Below are positions 54,590 through 63,260 of a stretch of 64,000 nucleotides of DNA, piece after piece. Every line of letters begins with the position of its first letter. Positions within the stretch are counted from its first letter, which is position 1. The DNA is taken from contig NZ_LMRD01000006.1 of NCBI RefSeq assembly GCF_001425575.1, forward strand, positions 250,513 to 314,512, given 5' to 3'. The DNA is from Aurantimonas sp. Leaf443. Lineage in GTDB: Bacteria > Pseudomonadota > Alphaproteobacteria > Rhizobiales > Rhizobiaceae. The position numbers and the translations under genes were made by a program. Below the pieces are notes generated by a model that made no database searches, had not been told where the DNA came from, and worked only from the letters and a program-made list of their open reading frames with translations.

Positions 54590-55285
54590 ATGGCGGTGCT
54601 GAAGCTCAAGGCAGTCGACATCGGACGCACCGCATCGGCGGCCGACCTCATCCAGGCGGCGCTGCGCGAGGCCATCGTCCATGGCGAGATGCGCGACGGC
54701 GACGTCCTTCGGCAGGATCAGATCGCCGGCCTCTTTAATGTCAGCCGCATTCCCGTGCGCGAGGCGCTGGCGCGGCTCGAGGCGCAGGGTCTCGTCACGA
54801 GCCACCGCTACAAGGGCGCCGTCGTCACGTCCCTGTCGCTCGACGAGATCGCCGAGACCTTCGAGTTCCGCGCGCTGATCGAGCCCGAAGTGCTGCGCAT
54901 CGCGGTCGGGCAGATGTCGCCATCCTCGCTCGAGGAGGCGAGGGCCCATTGCCGGGATTTCGACACCGAGATCAATCCCGAGCGCTGGGCGCCGCTCAAC
55001 CGGGCCTTCCATTACGCGCTCTACCGCGACGCCAATCGCCCCTACCATCTGCAGGTCGTCTCGGCCGCGCTCGACAAGGTGGGCCGCTACCTGCGGGCCC
55101 AGCTCATCCTGACCGACGGCATGGACCAGGCCCGTGCCGAACACGCCGCGATCCTCGAGGCCTGCATCGCCGGCGACGCCGACCGCGCGGCCGAACTCAC
55201 CCGGCGCCACATTCTCGACGCCAGCCATTCGCTCCTGGCCTTCCTCGAGCGCGAACGCGCCCGCGAGCGGGAGCGACCGGCGTGA
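54590..55285 (+). CDS. FCD-type GntR family transcriptional regulator
   Basis: A 231-residue regulator. The winged HTH is LIQAALREAIVHGEMRDGDVLRQDQIAGLFNVSRIPVREALARLEAQGLV. The FCD effector domain follows, with the metal-binding-type histidines in LNRAFHYALY and HAAILEACIAGD. It probably responds to a metabolite carried by the divergent TRAP transporter. GGAG nine bases upstream supports the ATG at 54590; longer in-frame starts at 54500 and beyond lack a clear site. Confidence 0.88.
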   Translation: MAVLKLKAVDIGRTASAADLIQAALREAIVHGEMRDGDVLRQDQIAGLFNVSRIPVREALARLEAQGLVTSHRYKGAVVTSLSLDEIAETFEFRALIEPEVLRIAVGQMSPSSLEEARAHCRDFDTEINPERWAPLNRAFHYALYRDANRPYHLQVVSAALDKVGRYLRAQLILTDGMDQARAEHAAILEACIAGDADRAAELTRRHILDASHSLLAFLERERARERERPA

Positions 55286-55297
55286 GGCGGGCGGATC

Positions 55298-55903
55298 TCA
55301 GGCGTTCGCCCGTCGATAGGCCTCGCGCGCGGTGACGCGGTCGATATAGGCGCCGAGCACCGGGCTCTCGGCAAGGCGCGGCGCGCCGAACATGCGGGCG
55401 AAGGCGAGCTGCGCGCCGACATAGAGGTCGGCGGCGGTGAAGCGGTCGGCGATCAGATGGTCGCGGCCGGCCAGCGCGGCTTCCAGCGTCGCCACCGCCT
55501 CGTCGTAGCTGCCCCAGCCCACCGTCTGGCGCGGCAGGGGCGCGGCGCCCTTGCGCATCATGGTCTCCGTCAGGGCCGGCTCGAAGACCGAGCCGCCGAA
55601 GAAGAGCCAGCGATAGTAGGGGCCGCGCTCGGGCGAGCCGGGCGCCGGGGCGAGACCCGCCTGCGGGAAAGCGTCTGCGAGATAGGCGACGATCGCCGGC
55701 GCCTCCGTCACGACCTCGCCCTGCGGCAGGACGAGCGTCGGGATCTTGCCCATCGGGTTGAGGGCGAGGAAGTCGGGCTTGCGCGTATCGCCCGCCTCGA
55801 AATCGACGGGCACGATCTCGTAGGGCGCGCCGACCTCCTCCAGCATCCAGCGCGCGATGGTCGAGCGGCTGCGGGGATTGTGGTAGAGCTTCATCTTCAT
55901 CAT
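55298..55903 (-). CDS. Glutathione S-transferase family protein
   Basis: A 201-residue protein with the thioredoxin-like N-domain (KLYHNPRSRSTIARWMLEEVGAPYEIVPVDF and MGKIPTLVLPQGEVVTEAPAIVAYLAD) and an alpha-helical C-domain. The N-terminal serine in SRSTIARW may be the active residue. It conjugates glutathione to unknown targets. ATGs at 55903, 55900 and 55894 are all possible starts. It is convergent with the GntR gene. Confidence 0.88.
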   Translation of the reverse strand: MMKMKLYHNPRSRSTIARWMLEEVGAPYEIVPVDFEAGDTRKPDFLALNPMGKIPTLVLPQGEVVTEAPAIVAYLADAFPQAGLAPAPGSPERGPYYRWLFFGGSVFEPALTETMMRKGAAPLPRQTVGWGSYDEAVATLEAALAGRDHLIADRFTAADLYVGAQLAFARMFGAPRLAESPVLGAYIDRVTAREAYRRANA

Positions 55904-55968
55904 CGCGCCGGCCTCCCGACCAGTGCGCCGGACGCGCCGGCGGGTTTCGTCGAACCGTCAGTCCGTCC

Positions 55969-56286
55969 TCATGCCGCCCTCGAAATCGGCTGGATCCTGT
56001 CGAGTTCGGGACCGATCGTCCGGCGGCGCTGCAGGAGATCGAACTCGCCCTGGACCCGAAGCCAGAAACCTTCCGAAAGACCGAAATAGCGCGTCAGCCG
56101 AAGATCGGTGTCGGCGGTGATGGCGCGCTTGCCCAGCACGATTTCGTTGATGCGGCGCGGCGGCACCCCGATGGCGCGGGCCAGCGCCGACTGGCTGATC
56201 GCCAGCGGCTGGAGAAAATCCAGAAGCAGCATCTCGCCCGGAGTGGGGTTCGCGATCAGGTCAGTGCTAGTCGACGATTTCGACAT
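55969..56286 (-). CDS. higA: HigA-type antitoxin (XRE helix-turn-helix)
   Basis: A 105-residue protein with the HigA pattern PGEMLLLDFLQPLAISQSALARAIGVPPRRINEIVLGKRAITADTDLRLTRYFGLSEGFWLRVQ. HigA binds HigB and the promoter. It starts 20 bases inside the end of higB. The antitoxin is intact even though the toxin lost its last two residues. Confidence 0.9.
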   Translation of the reverse strand: MSKSSTSTDLIANPTPGEMLLLDFLQPLAISQSALARAIGVPPRRINEIVLGKRAITADTDLRLTRYFGLSEGFWLRVQGEFDLLQRRRTIGPELDRIQPISRAA

Positions 56287-56545
56287 CGTCCGCTCCCCCT
56301 TCGCTCCATCCGAAACAGATACGCCATTGTTGATTGATGCGGATGCTGTGCTGGCCGGCCCTGTCGCCGTGGAGCTGTTCCAGTCGGTTGTTCGGCGGGA
56401 CTCTCAGATCCTCCAACCGTGCGGCCGCCGCGATCATGCGCAGTTCTCGCAGCGCCGTCGACTGGATGTCCGGGGGCAACCGACGCGACTGGCGGCCCTC
56501 CCACACTAGCGCGGTCCGGCGGTCGCGAAAGCTGCGGATCATCAT
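56267..56545 (-). CDS. higB: HigB-type toxin with a nonsense codon before the last conserved residues
   Basis: A 92-residue RelE-like mRNA interferase-type protein (MIRSFRDRRTALVWEG, LRELRMIAAAARLEDLRVPPNNRLEQL, GQHSIRINQQWRICFGW). The family normally ends in D-Y-H. Here GAC is followed by TAG, then CAC and TGA, so the tyrosine codon has become a stop and the histidine is lost. In known HigB proteins the C-terminal Asp-Tyr-His residues take part in catalysis, so the toxin is likely weakened or dead. The start is the ATG at 56545 or 56542. Confidence 0.88.
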   Translation of the reverse strand: MMIRSFRDRRTALVWEGRQSRRLPPDIQSTALRELRMIAAAARLEDLRVPPNNRLEQLHGDRAGQHSIRINQQWRICFGWSEGGADDVEIVD

Positions 56546-56594
56546 TCACCATAACGCGAGGCGTTACGGCGGGCAAGCGACGCGCCGTCCATCG

Positions 56595-57710
56595 TCAAAG
56601 CGCCAGGATGTGATTGTCCCATTCGATGCCCTCGGCCTGCCGTCCGGCCGTGCCGAGCCGGGCGACGATGCCGGTGCCGCTGGTGGCGAGGAAGCCGTCG
56701 GCGTCGGGCGCGAGGCCGCAGCCGTCCTTCATCGCGGCGCGCCGCAGGACGGAACCGTCGCGCGCGTCGAGGACGAGCATCGTGCCGCCGACGGGCGAGG
56801 AGAGGGCGATCGTCCTGCCGTCGCGGCTGGCGGCGAGCGAGCCGACATAGTTCGAAAGATGCGCCAGATCGTCCCGCGGCAGCTCGGCGAGGCGCAGGTC
56901 CGATCCGCGCTGCGCGACGCCCAGAAGCTGCGGCGCGTCCTCGGCCGGTCCCTCGTACTGGCATCCGAACCAGACCCGGCCGGCGGCGTCGATGGCGAGG
57001 TGCCGGATCGAGAGCTGATGCAGCGCCTTCGGCAGGACGTGCTTTTCGAGAAGCGCGCCGCTCCGCCGGTCGAGGAAGACGAGCGAGGGCTCCATCGTCG
57101 GCAGGTTGAGCTTCTGGCGGCCGTAGTCGGGATGGGTCTCGATGCCGCCATTGGCCACGACGATCGTCTCGCCGTCCGCCATCAGCAGCGCCTCGTGCGT
57201 GTCGATGCCGTGGGTCTCGAACTCGCCGATCCGGGCGAAGTCGGCGGCGACGTCGTAGACGCCGATCAGGCCGCGCGAGGCGTCGAAGTCGTTTTCCGTC
57301 GCGTAGAGGAGGCGCCCGTCCGGCGAGAAGAAGCCGTGGCCGAAGAAGTGTCTGCCGGGCGGCGAGGCGAGCGTCCTGGAGGCGGCGCCGGTCAGCGGAT
57401 CGAAGACGAGGGCGAAGGTGCGCGGGCGGCGGGCGAAGGCGACGGCGCGCCGGCTGACGGGGTCGAAGGCGATGTCGTGCCCGCGTTCGGGAAGGGCCAC
57501 CGTCGACACGAGCCGCCCGTCCTCCGTGAAGACGGCGCATCCGAAACTTCCGTCCGCGCGCCGACAGGCCGCGCCGAAAAGCGCGTCCGAGCGCTCCAGC
57601 GCCTCCGCCTGTCGCGACGACAGGCCGGCGAGGAACAGGGCGCCGGCGCCGGCCATGAAGTCGCGGCGGGCGACGAGCGGGCCCGATCGCGGGGAGGGAA
57701 AGGCGGCCAT
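56595..57710 (-). CDS. DUF1513 domain protein of an iron-acquisition operon
   Basis: A 371-residue exported beta-propeller-like protein. A Tat-type signal (ARRDFMAGAGALFLAGLSS) leads into YVTN-like repeats such as RGHDIAFDPVSRRAVAFARRP and GHGFFSPDGRLLYATENDFDASRG. DUF1513 is typically the last gene of operons with imelysin and di-heme oxidoreductase genes, as here. A role in periplasmic iron handling is inferred. It starts at the ATG 57710, eight bases after the preceding stop. Confidence 0.85.
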   Translation of the reverse strand: MAAFPSPRSGPLVARRDFMAGAGALFLAGLSSRQAEALERSDALFGAACRRADGSFGCAVFTEDGRLVSTVALPERGHDIAFDPVSRRAVAFARRPRTFALVFDPLTGAASRTLASPPGRHFFGHGFFSPDGRLLYATENDFDASRGLIGVYDVAADFARIGEFETHGIDTHEALLMADGETIVVANGGIETHPDYGRQKLNLPTMEPSLVFLDRRSGALLEKHVLPKALHQLSIRHLAIDAAGRVWFGCQYEGPAEDAPQLLGVAQRGSDLRLAELPRDDLAHLSNYVGSLAASRDGRTIALSSPVGGTMLVLDARDGSVLRRAAMKDGCGLAPDADGFLATSGTGIVARLGTAGRQAEGIEWDNHILAL

Positions 57711-57717
57711 CGCGGCC

Positions 57718-58815
57718 TCAATCGCCGTCGAGGGCGGAGAAGCCGGCCGAGAGGCCGAGCGAGGGGGCGATATGGGTGGCGAAGAGATCCTGCAGGCTGG
57801 CGGTGACGATGACGAGATAGAGGAAGCCCTGGCGCTGTCGCGCGTCGAGGCCGGCCTCGACCTTGGGCGCGGTGAGCCCGGCCAGCGCGCGCCGCGCGTT
57901 GTCGAACTCGAAATCGGCCGAGCCGGGCGTGTAGGCCTCGTCGGGCGGCAGGAGCGGGGCGACGTCCATCGCCTCCAGAAGCGCCTGCAGGCCGGCGAAA
58001 TTGCCGTTCAGCGAGGCCAGCGTGTTGCCCGAGCGGTGGAAGAGGAAGAGGCCGGGCTTGGCCGAGACCTCGCTCTCCCCGAGCGCCGGCTTGAGGCGCA
58101 GGTCGCGCACGATCTCGAGCCCGTGGATGAAGATGCCGAAGATCTCCTGCAGCGCGTCGTCCGTGCTGCGATAGGCGGCGTCGCCGGCGTCCGGATGCAT
58201 CAGGCGCCCGGCGATCCCCTTGTCGCGCGCCCAGGCCGCGTCGAGGGCCGTGGCGATCGCGAGCACGTTGCCGGCGAGGGCGCGCCCGTAGCGGCAGCGA
58301 AAGGCGGCGTCCGGCCCCGAGACGAGCGCCGCGTCCTCGCCCGACAGGACCGTGTCCAGCGCGCCGAGGCCCTGCACGGCGACGGACTTTTCCGTGAGCC
58401 CCTCGACGCTCGTCGCACTTTCGTCCTTCTGCGAGAGAATCGTCTGGATCTGGCGCTGCGCGGTGCCGCGCCGGTCGGGAAAGAACAGGAGCCGCTCGAC
58501 GCGGTTGTCCTCCACGACCGGGCCGAAGCGCACGAACTCGATGCGCGAGAAGGCCGAGACGAGATCCGTGAAACTCGCGCGCGCGGCCGTCAGCGTCTCG
58601 GGTCCCGGCGCTTCGCACAAGCGGTCCATCGCCGCCTTCATGTCGGCGGCCTCGGCCTTGAGCCCGGCATAGCCCGGCCGGATCACGCGCTCGACCGCGT
58701 TCCTGACAAGCGCCGCCTTGGCCGCCTCGGCATGGCCCGCGCTTCGGGCGGGCGCGGTCGCCAGCGCCAGGAGTAGCGCGCCGATGGCGGGCAGGATCAG
58801 CATCAGGCGCAGCAT
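57718..58815 (-). CDS. Imelysin family protein, second copy
   Basis: A 365-residue exported protein; signal peptide about 1-25. The imelysin pattern is present: AASFTDLVSAFSRIEFVRFGP in the first half, and the long second half with IHGLEIVRDLRLKPALGES and the final helices. In the classic imelysin the metal motif is GxHxxE; the corresponding first region here reads SRIEFVRFG, so the canonical histidine is not obvious. Its start overlaps the stop of the di-heme gene by one base. Confidence 0.82.
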   Translation of the reverse strand: MLRLMLILPAIGALLLALATAPARSAGHAEAAKAALVRNAVERVIRPGYAGLKAEAADMKAAMDRLCEAPGPETLTAARASFTDLVSAFSRIEFVRFGPVVEDNRVERLLFFPDRRGTAQRQIQTILSQKDESATSVEGLTEKSVAVQGLGALDTVLSGEDAALVSGPDAAFRCRYGRALAGNVLAIATALDAAWARDKGIAGRLMHPDAGDAAYRSTDDALQEIFGIFIHGLEIVRDLRLKPALGESEVSAKPGLFLFHRSGNTLASLNGNFAGLQALLEAMDVAPLLPPDEAYTPGSADFEFDNARRALAGLTAPKVEAGLDARQRQGFLYLVIVTASLQDLFATHIAPSLGLSAGFSALDGD

Positions 58816-60344
58816 CACAGGGACTCCAGGAAGGCGTGCAGGGCGTCGCGGTCGGCCTTGGGCATCGCGGCATAGGCGTCGCGCGAGGCCTGCCCCTCGC
58901 CGCCGTGCCAGAGAATGGCCTCGGCGAGATCGCGGGCGCGCCCGTCGTGCAGGAACTGGGTGTGGCCGTTCACCTCGCGGGTGAGGCCGATGCCCCAGAG
59001 CGGCGGCGTGCGCCATTCGGTCCCGCCCGCGTCGCCGACCCGCATCCCGTCGGCGAGGCCCTCGCCCATGTCGTGCAGGAGGAAGTCGGAATAGGGCCAG
59101 ATGAGCTGGAAGCTCTGGGCCTTGTCGAGCGCGTGGCGCGAGGTGACGAATTTCGGCGTGTGGCAGGCCGCGCAGCCGCTTTCGTAGAAGAGCCGTTTGC
59201 CCTGCAGCACCGTCGCGTCGCCGACGGCCCGGCGGGCCGGCACCGCGAGATTGCGCGAGTAGAAGGAGACGAGGTCGAGGACGGGGTCCGGCGCCTCCAC
59301 CGCGCCGAGCCGTTCCTGCACGCCGGAGGGCGCCTCGCGGCAGACGGTCTGGGCGATGGAACATTCGCCGAATGCGTCCGTGACGAGCGGCGTCGAGATG
59401 CCGATGTCGCCGGAAAAGGCGTCGGCGGTCTGGGTGCGGATGGTCGGGGTCGTCGCCTTCCAGCCGAAGCGGGCGAGGACGAGCTTGCCGGTCTCCGGGT
59501 CGATCGCCATCGAGGCGCGGCCGGAGATGCCGTCGCCGTCGGCATCGTCCGGGTCGGCATGGGCGAGGATGTCGGCGGGTTCGATGGCCTCCACCAGCCC
59601 GAGCCCGATCATCGGCGGCGCGACGCGCGGCGAGAGTTCGACGTCCGGCGCCATCGGTCCGTAGGCGAGATCGGCGACGGAATAGGTGGGGCGGCGCAGG
59701 GGAACCAGCGTGCCGTCGGCCAGGCGGACCGGCTCCTCGCGGTAGTCGATCACCATGCGGCCCTCGGGCTTCAGGCCCTGCACGGCGAAGTTCTGCAACT
59801 GGCCGCCATAGGTCGGCTCGGGGATGCGGCTCGTCTCGTGCGTGTCGAGGCGTGCGCGCTCCCCGGCGTCGCGCGGCGGCACGGCCAGGCGCAGGAACAT
59901 GGAGACGGCCGCCTCGCCGGCCTCGGGCGGGCGCCCGCGGCCGTCCTTCAGATGGCAGGTCTGGCAGGAACGGGCGTTGAAGAGCGGTCCGAGACCGTCG
60001 GAGGCCTCTGTCGAGGAGGGCGAGGAGACCCAGAGCTTGCGGAAGAGGGCGTTGCCGAGCTTGAAGCGGTCCTCGGCCTCGAAACTCTGGTTCGCCGAGA
60101 CATGGCTGAAGGCGTCGCGCGTCACGATCTTCATCGAGGTGCCGGCGCCGCCCTGCATCGCCTCGAAGCCCTCGGGCCTGGAAAAGTCCGTCGTCGGCTT
60201 CGTCACCGCCGCCACGCGCGCCTTGTCCTTCGGCGTGAGGTCGGTCCGCTCGGCGGGGTCCTGGCCGAGCGCGGCGGCGATGGGCAGGGCCGCGGGCAGG
60301 ACGAGGGCGGCGACGATCAACGACACGCGTGCGGCCAGACGCAT
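58815..60344 (-). CDS. Di-heme oxidoreductase (DUF1111 type)
   Basis: A 509-residue exported c-type cytochrome-like enzyme. A signal peptide is at about 1-30. Two heme-binding motifs are CQTCH (residue about 112) and CAACH (about 395), with GRASMAIDPETGKLVLARFGWKATTPT and the C-terminal HDGRARDLAEAILWHGGEG block of the family. Such proteins (thiol oxidoreductase-like) accompany imelysins in iron-acquisition operons. The ATG at 60344 is preferred because the signal peptide follows; an upstream start at 60428 lacks support. Confidence 0.88.
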   Translation of the reverse strand: MRLAARVSLIVAALVLPAALPIAAALGQDPAERTDLTPKDKARVAAVTKPTTDFSRPEGFEAMQGGAGTSMKIVTRDAFSHVSANQSFEAEDRFKLGNALFRKLWVSSPSSTEASDGLGPLFNARSCQTCHLKDGRGRPPEAGEAAVSMFLRLAVPPRDAGERARLDTHETSRIPEPTYGGQLQNFAVQGLKPEGRMVIDYREEPVRLADGTLVPLRRPTYSVADLAYGPMAPDVELSPRVAPPMIGLGLVEAIEPADILAHADPDDADGDGISGRASMAIDPETGKLVLARFGWKATTPTIRTQTADAFSGDIGISTPLVTDAFGECSIAQTVCREAPSGVQERLGAVEAPDPVLDLVSFYSRNLAVPARRAVGDATVLQGKRLFYESGCAACHTPKFVTSRHALDKAQSFQLIWPYSDFLLHDMGEGLADGMRVGDAGGTEWRTPPLWGIGLTREVNGHTQFLHDGRARDLAEAILWHGGEGQASRDAYAAMPKADRDALHAFLESL

Positions 60345-60490
60345 CCGTCTCTCCCGATCCCGGCAAGCGCCCGGAAGATGCGCCGCCCCTGCACGAAACC
60401 GGAAGGCCGGTTTCTCCTGATGTCGCACAGGCCGTTCCGGCGGGCCATGCGGCGCCTTGCGACCTTTTGGCCGGGCGGCCCTGCCCGATC

Positions 60491-61795
60491 CTACTGGAAG
60501 ACGGCGTTGGCGTTGTCGAGGCTGTCGGAGCCTTCGATGGTGACGTTCTCCACGCCGAGTTCGGCGACGGCGCGCTCGATGGCGCGGGTCTGCGTCACCA
60601 GCCCGTCGATGGCGGCCTGCACGCGCGCATTGCCGGCATCGTTTCCTTCGGCGATCTGCATGTCATAGGCCTCGCCGCCCTCCGCCGCCGCGGCCACGGC
60701 TTCCATCGCGGCCACCGTCCTGTCGAGGTCGCCCTTCAGCTCGGCGTCGAGCGCGGGCGACTTGGCGGCCACCAGATCGGAGAGCGAGGGGCCTTCCACC
60801 ATCGACCCGTCGAGACGCCGATAGGCGCCGGCATAGACGTTGCGGATGCCGATCGCGTCGTAGAGATGGGAGACGTGGGTGTTGTCGGAGAAGCAGTCGT
60901 GCTCCTCCTCCGGGTCGTGCAGGAGAAGGCCGAGCTTCATGCGCTCGCCGGCCAGTTCGCCGTAGGAGAGCGAGCCGAGGCCCGTCAGCATGGCCGAGAC
61001 GGCCTTCATCGGATCGCCGTCCAGAACCTTGCGCGCCTCGCCGCCGGCCTTCCAGTCGTCCACCATCTCCTGCAGGTCGGAGACGAGGAGGGTCGTGGCG
61101 GCGGTGAGGAAGGCGCCGCGCCGGTCGCAATGGCCGTTGGTGCAGGCCTCGCCCGCGGCGTAATCCGTGAAGGGGCGATCGCCCGCGCCGGCCTCGGTGC
61201 CGTTGAGGTCCTGCCCCCAGAGCAGGAACTCGATCGCGTGGTAGCCCGTGGCGACGTTCGCCTCGATGCCGCCGGCCTCCTGCAGCTCGTCCTGGAGCAG
61301 GGCGGGGGTGATCTGCGTGGCGTCGATCTCCTTGCCGGCGGCCGAAATCTTCGGGTTGGCGACGACATTCGCCGTGTAGAGCCCGTTCTCGTCCGAGGAG
61401 GTCCCGTAGGCGCCGCCGACATAGTCGATGAGGCCCTCGTCGAGCGGCCAGGCGTTGACGCGGCCTTCCCAGGCGTCGACCACCGGGTTGCCGAAGCGGA
61501 AGGCCTCCGACTGCTGGTAGCTCGGCCGGGCGGCCTTCCAGGCCTCGCGGGCGGCCTTCAGCGTCGCCTCGCTCGGCGAAGCGACGAGCGCCTTGGCCGC
61601 CGCGTCGAGGGCCTTGGCGGAGGTCAGCGCGTCCTCGTAGGTCGCGAGCGCGATGGCCGCGTAGGTGTCGACGACGGCCGCCGGCTCGGCGGCCCGCGCG
61701 GCGGGGACGAGGCAGGGCACGGCGGTGGAGAGGGAGAAGGCGAGCGCGGCAAGGCGGAGCGCGCCCCGCGGGCGATGCGGCAGGAGGGTGCGCAT
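60491..61795 (-). CDS. Imelysin family iron-binding-type protein, first copy
   Basis: A 434-residue exported protein with a signal peptide (AALAFSLSTAVPCLVPAARA). The imelysin fold is seen with EAWKAARPSYQQSEAFRFGNPVVDAWEGRVNAWPLDEGLIDYV and the metal-type motif GYHAIEFLLWGQD, conforming to GxHxxE. The family is linked to iron uptake or sensing in the periplasm. ATG at 61795 is used; an in-frame ATG at 61855 would disturb the signal peptide. An ICE-like box lies about 120 bases upstream. Confidence 0.88.
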   Translation of the reverse strand: MRTLLPHRPRGALRLAALAFSLSTAVPCLVPAARAAEPAAVVDTYAAIALATYEDALTSAKALDAAAKALVASPSEATLKAAREAWKAARPSYQQSEAFRFGNPVVDAWEGRVNAWPLDEGLIDYVGGAYGTSSDENGLYTANVVANPKISAAGKEIDATQITPALLQDELQEAGGIEANVATGYHAIEFLLWGQDLNGTEAGAGDRPFTDYAAGEACTNGHCDRRGAFLTAATTLLVSDLQEMVDDWKAGGEARKVLDGDPMKAVSAMLTGLGSLSYGELAGERMKLGLLLHDPEEEHDCFSDNTHVSHLYDAIGIRNVYAGAYRRLDGSMVEGPSLSDLVAAKSPALDAELKGDLDRTVAAMEAVAAAAEGGEAYDMQIAEGNDAGNARVQAAIDGLVTQTRAIERAVAELGVENVTIEGSDSLDNANAVFQ

Positions 61796-61916
61796 GGCGT
61801 CCGGTCCTCGAGGAAGAGCCGGCGCGCCGGCGAAAAACAGGAGCCCGACGGTCATGTATCGGGCGGCGCGTCTGGTTAGGACCGGCCGACGGGCCTGTCA
61901 ACATGGCCGTAAAAGA

Positions 61917-61931
61917 TTAGAATCGTTCGAA
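61917..61931. promoter_or_regulatory. Irr/ICE-like iron box
   Basis: TTAGAA-TCG-TTCGAA resembles the Iron Control Element bound by Irr (TTTAGAA-N3-TTCTAAA core) with one position different in the right arm. It lies upstream of the imelysin operon, which is expected to be iron-regulated. Confidence 0.5.
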
Positions 61932-62247
61932 GATCGGCGTTGCTTACGGTTCGGCGCGGACCAGCTTTCCTTCGCGCCTCGATCGGGCGCCGCGTGTCGT
62001 CGCGCGCGCGACGGTGGCGGGCTGCCTTCGCCTGTCTCGCCCCGTCGCCGGCACCATTCCGACCCGGCGTTGCCGCCGCGCGACAGGGAGACCGGCAATC
62101 CGGAAATGATTCCGTTCTTCAAACGATTTTAATCCGGAACACCCCGTCCGGACGGCTGGACGGGATGATTTTGCCCGCGTCATACAAGATCCGTGACGGG
62201 CGCCGCGCGGTGGCCCGCAGCTTTTTCGGACGCTTAGGAACGCATCA
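61932..62247. other. Intergenic region between the imelysin operon and the aldolase
   Basis: Partly lower in G+C toward 62100-62180 (ATGATTCCGTTCTTCAAACGATTTTAATCC). It should hold the promoter of the aldolase gene. No supported gene is seen; short open frames on both strands have no family features. Confidence 0.5.
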
Positions 62248-63162
62248 ATGCTCAGAACGCAAAAAGTCCGCGAGATCCTTTCCTGGTACGAGGGCGAGAC
62301 GCCGGGCCTGAAGTCGAACCTGTCGCGTCTCCTCATGCACGGGCGCCTCGCCGGCACCGGCCGCCTCGTGATCCTGCCCGTCGACCAGGGTTTCGAGCAC
62401 GGTCCGGCCCGTTCCTTCGCGCCGAACCCGGTCGCCTACGACCCCCACTATCTCTACGAGCTCGCCATCGATTCCGGCGTCTCCGGCTATGCCGCCCCGC
62501 TCGGCCTTCTGGAACAGGGCGCCGACACGTTCGCCGGCGAGGTGCCGCTGATCCTCAAGCTCAACAGCGGCAACTCGCTCGCCGAGGGCGCCGGCGACCA
62601 GGCGCTGACGGGCACGGTCGAGGACGCGCTGCGCCTCGGTTGCGTGGGCGTCGGCTTCACCATCTATCCCGGTTCCGACAACGCCTATGCCATGCTCGAG
62701 GAGCTGCGCGAGATCACGCTGAAGGCCAAGTCCCGCGGCCTGATGACCGTGGTCTGGTCCTATCCGCGCGGCGGCAAGGTGACGAAGGCCGGCGAGACCG
62801 GCTTCGACATCATCGCCTATGCTGCCCACATGGCCGCGCTGATGGGCGCGACGATCATCAAGGTGAAGCTGCCGACCGACCATGTCGATCTCTCGGAGGC
62901 CAAGCCCTATTACGAGAAGCACGCCATTTCCGCCAAGACCACGGCCGAGCGCGTGCAGCACATCATGCAGGCCTCCTTCGCCGGCAAGCGCATCGTCGTC
63001 TTCTCCGGCGGCGCCGCGAAGAATCGCGAGGAGCTGATGGCCGAGGTGCAGGGCATCCGCGACGGCGGCGGCAACGGTTCGATCATCGGCCGCAACTCCT
63101 TCCAGCGCACCAAGGAAGAGGCGCTGCAGCTCCTCGACGAGGTGATGACGGCCTACGCCTGA
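62248..63162 (+). CDS. fbaB: Class I fructose-bisphosphate aldolase (DhnA/FbaB type)
   Basis: A 304-residue enzyme splitting fructose 1,6-bisphosphate in glycolysis, or acting in reverse. The pattern GRLVILPVDQGFEHGPARSF, GFTIYPGSDNAYAMLEELREI and ATIIKVKLPTDHVDLSEA (with the Schiff-base lysine candidate) is that of the DhnA-type class I aldolase, different from the class II enzyme. gap and pgk are elsewhere in the window, so the glycolytic genes are scattered. The ATG at 62248 is used. Confidence 0.9.
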   Translation: MLRTQKVREILSWYEGETPGLKSNLSRLLMHGRLAGTGRLVILPVDQGFEHGPARSFAPNPVAYDPHYLYELAIDSGVSGYAAPLGLLEQGADTFAGEVPLILKLNSGNSLAEGAGDQALTGTVEDALRLGCVGVGFTIYPGSDNAYAMLEELREITLKAKSRGLMTVVWSYPRGGKVTKAGETGFDIIAYAAHMAALMGATIIKVKLPTDHVDLSEAKPYYEKHAISAKTTAERVQHIMQASFAGKRIVVFSGGAAKNREELMAEVQGIRDGGGNGSIIGRNSFQRTKEEALQLLDEVMTAYA

Positions 63163-63171
63163 CGCGACGGC

Positions 63172-63197
63172 GCGGCGGGGAGGGCACTCCCCGCCGC
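63172..63197 (+). terminator. Hairpin after the aldolase gene
   Basis: A perfect 11-bp stem (63172-63182 with 63187-63197), loop GGCA. It begins ten bases after the stop; no T-run follows. Confidence 0.55.
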
Positions 63198-63260
63198 CTT
63201 CGCGGGGCGTCGTCGGCGCGGGGCGATTTCCACGCGCCCCGCGACGCGCTATCCTCGCGC

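Noticed and set aside
61940-62311. Open frame in the gap before the aldolase
   Set aside because: No motif, mixed composition, and it overlaps the aldolase start in another frame.
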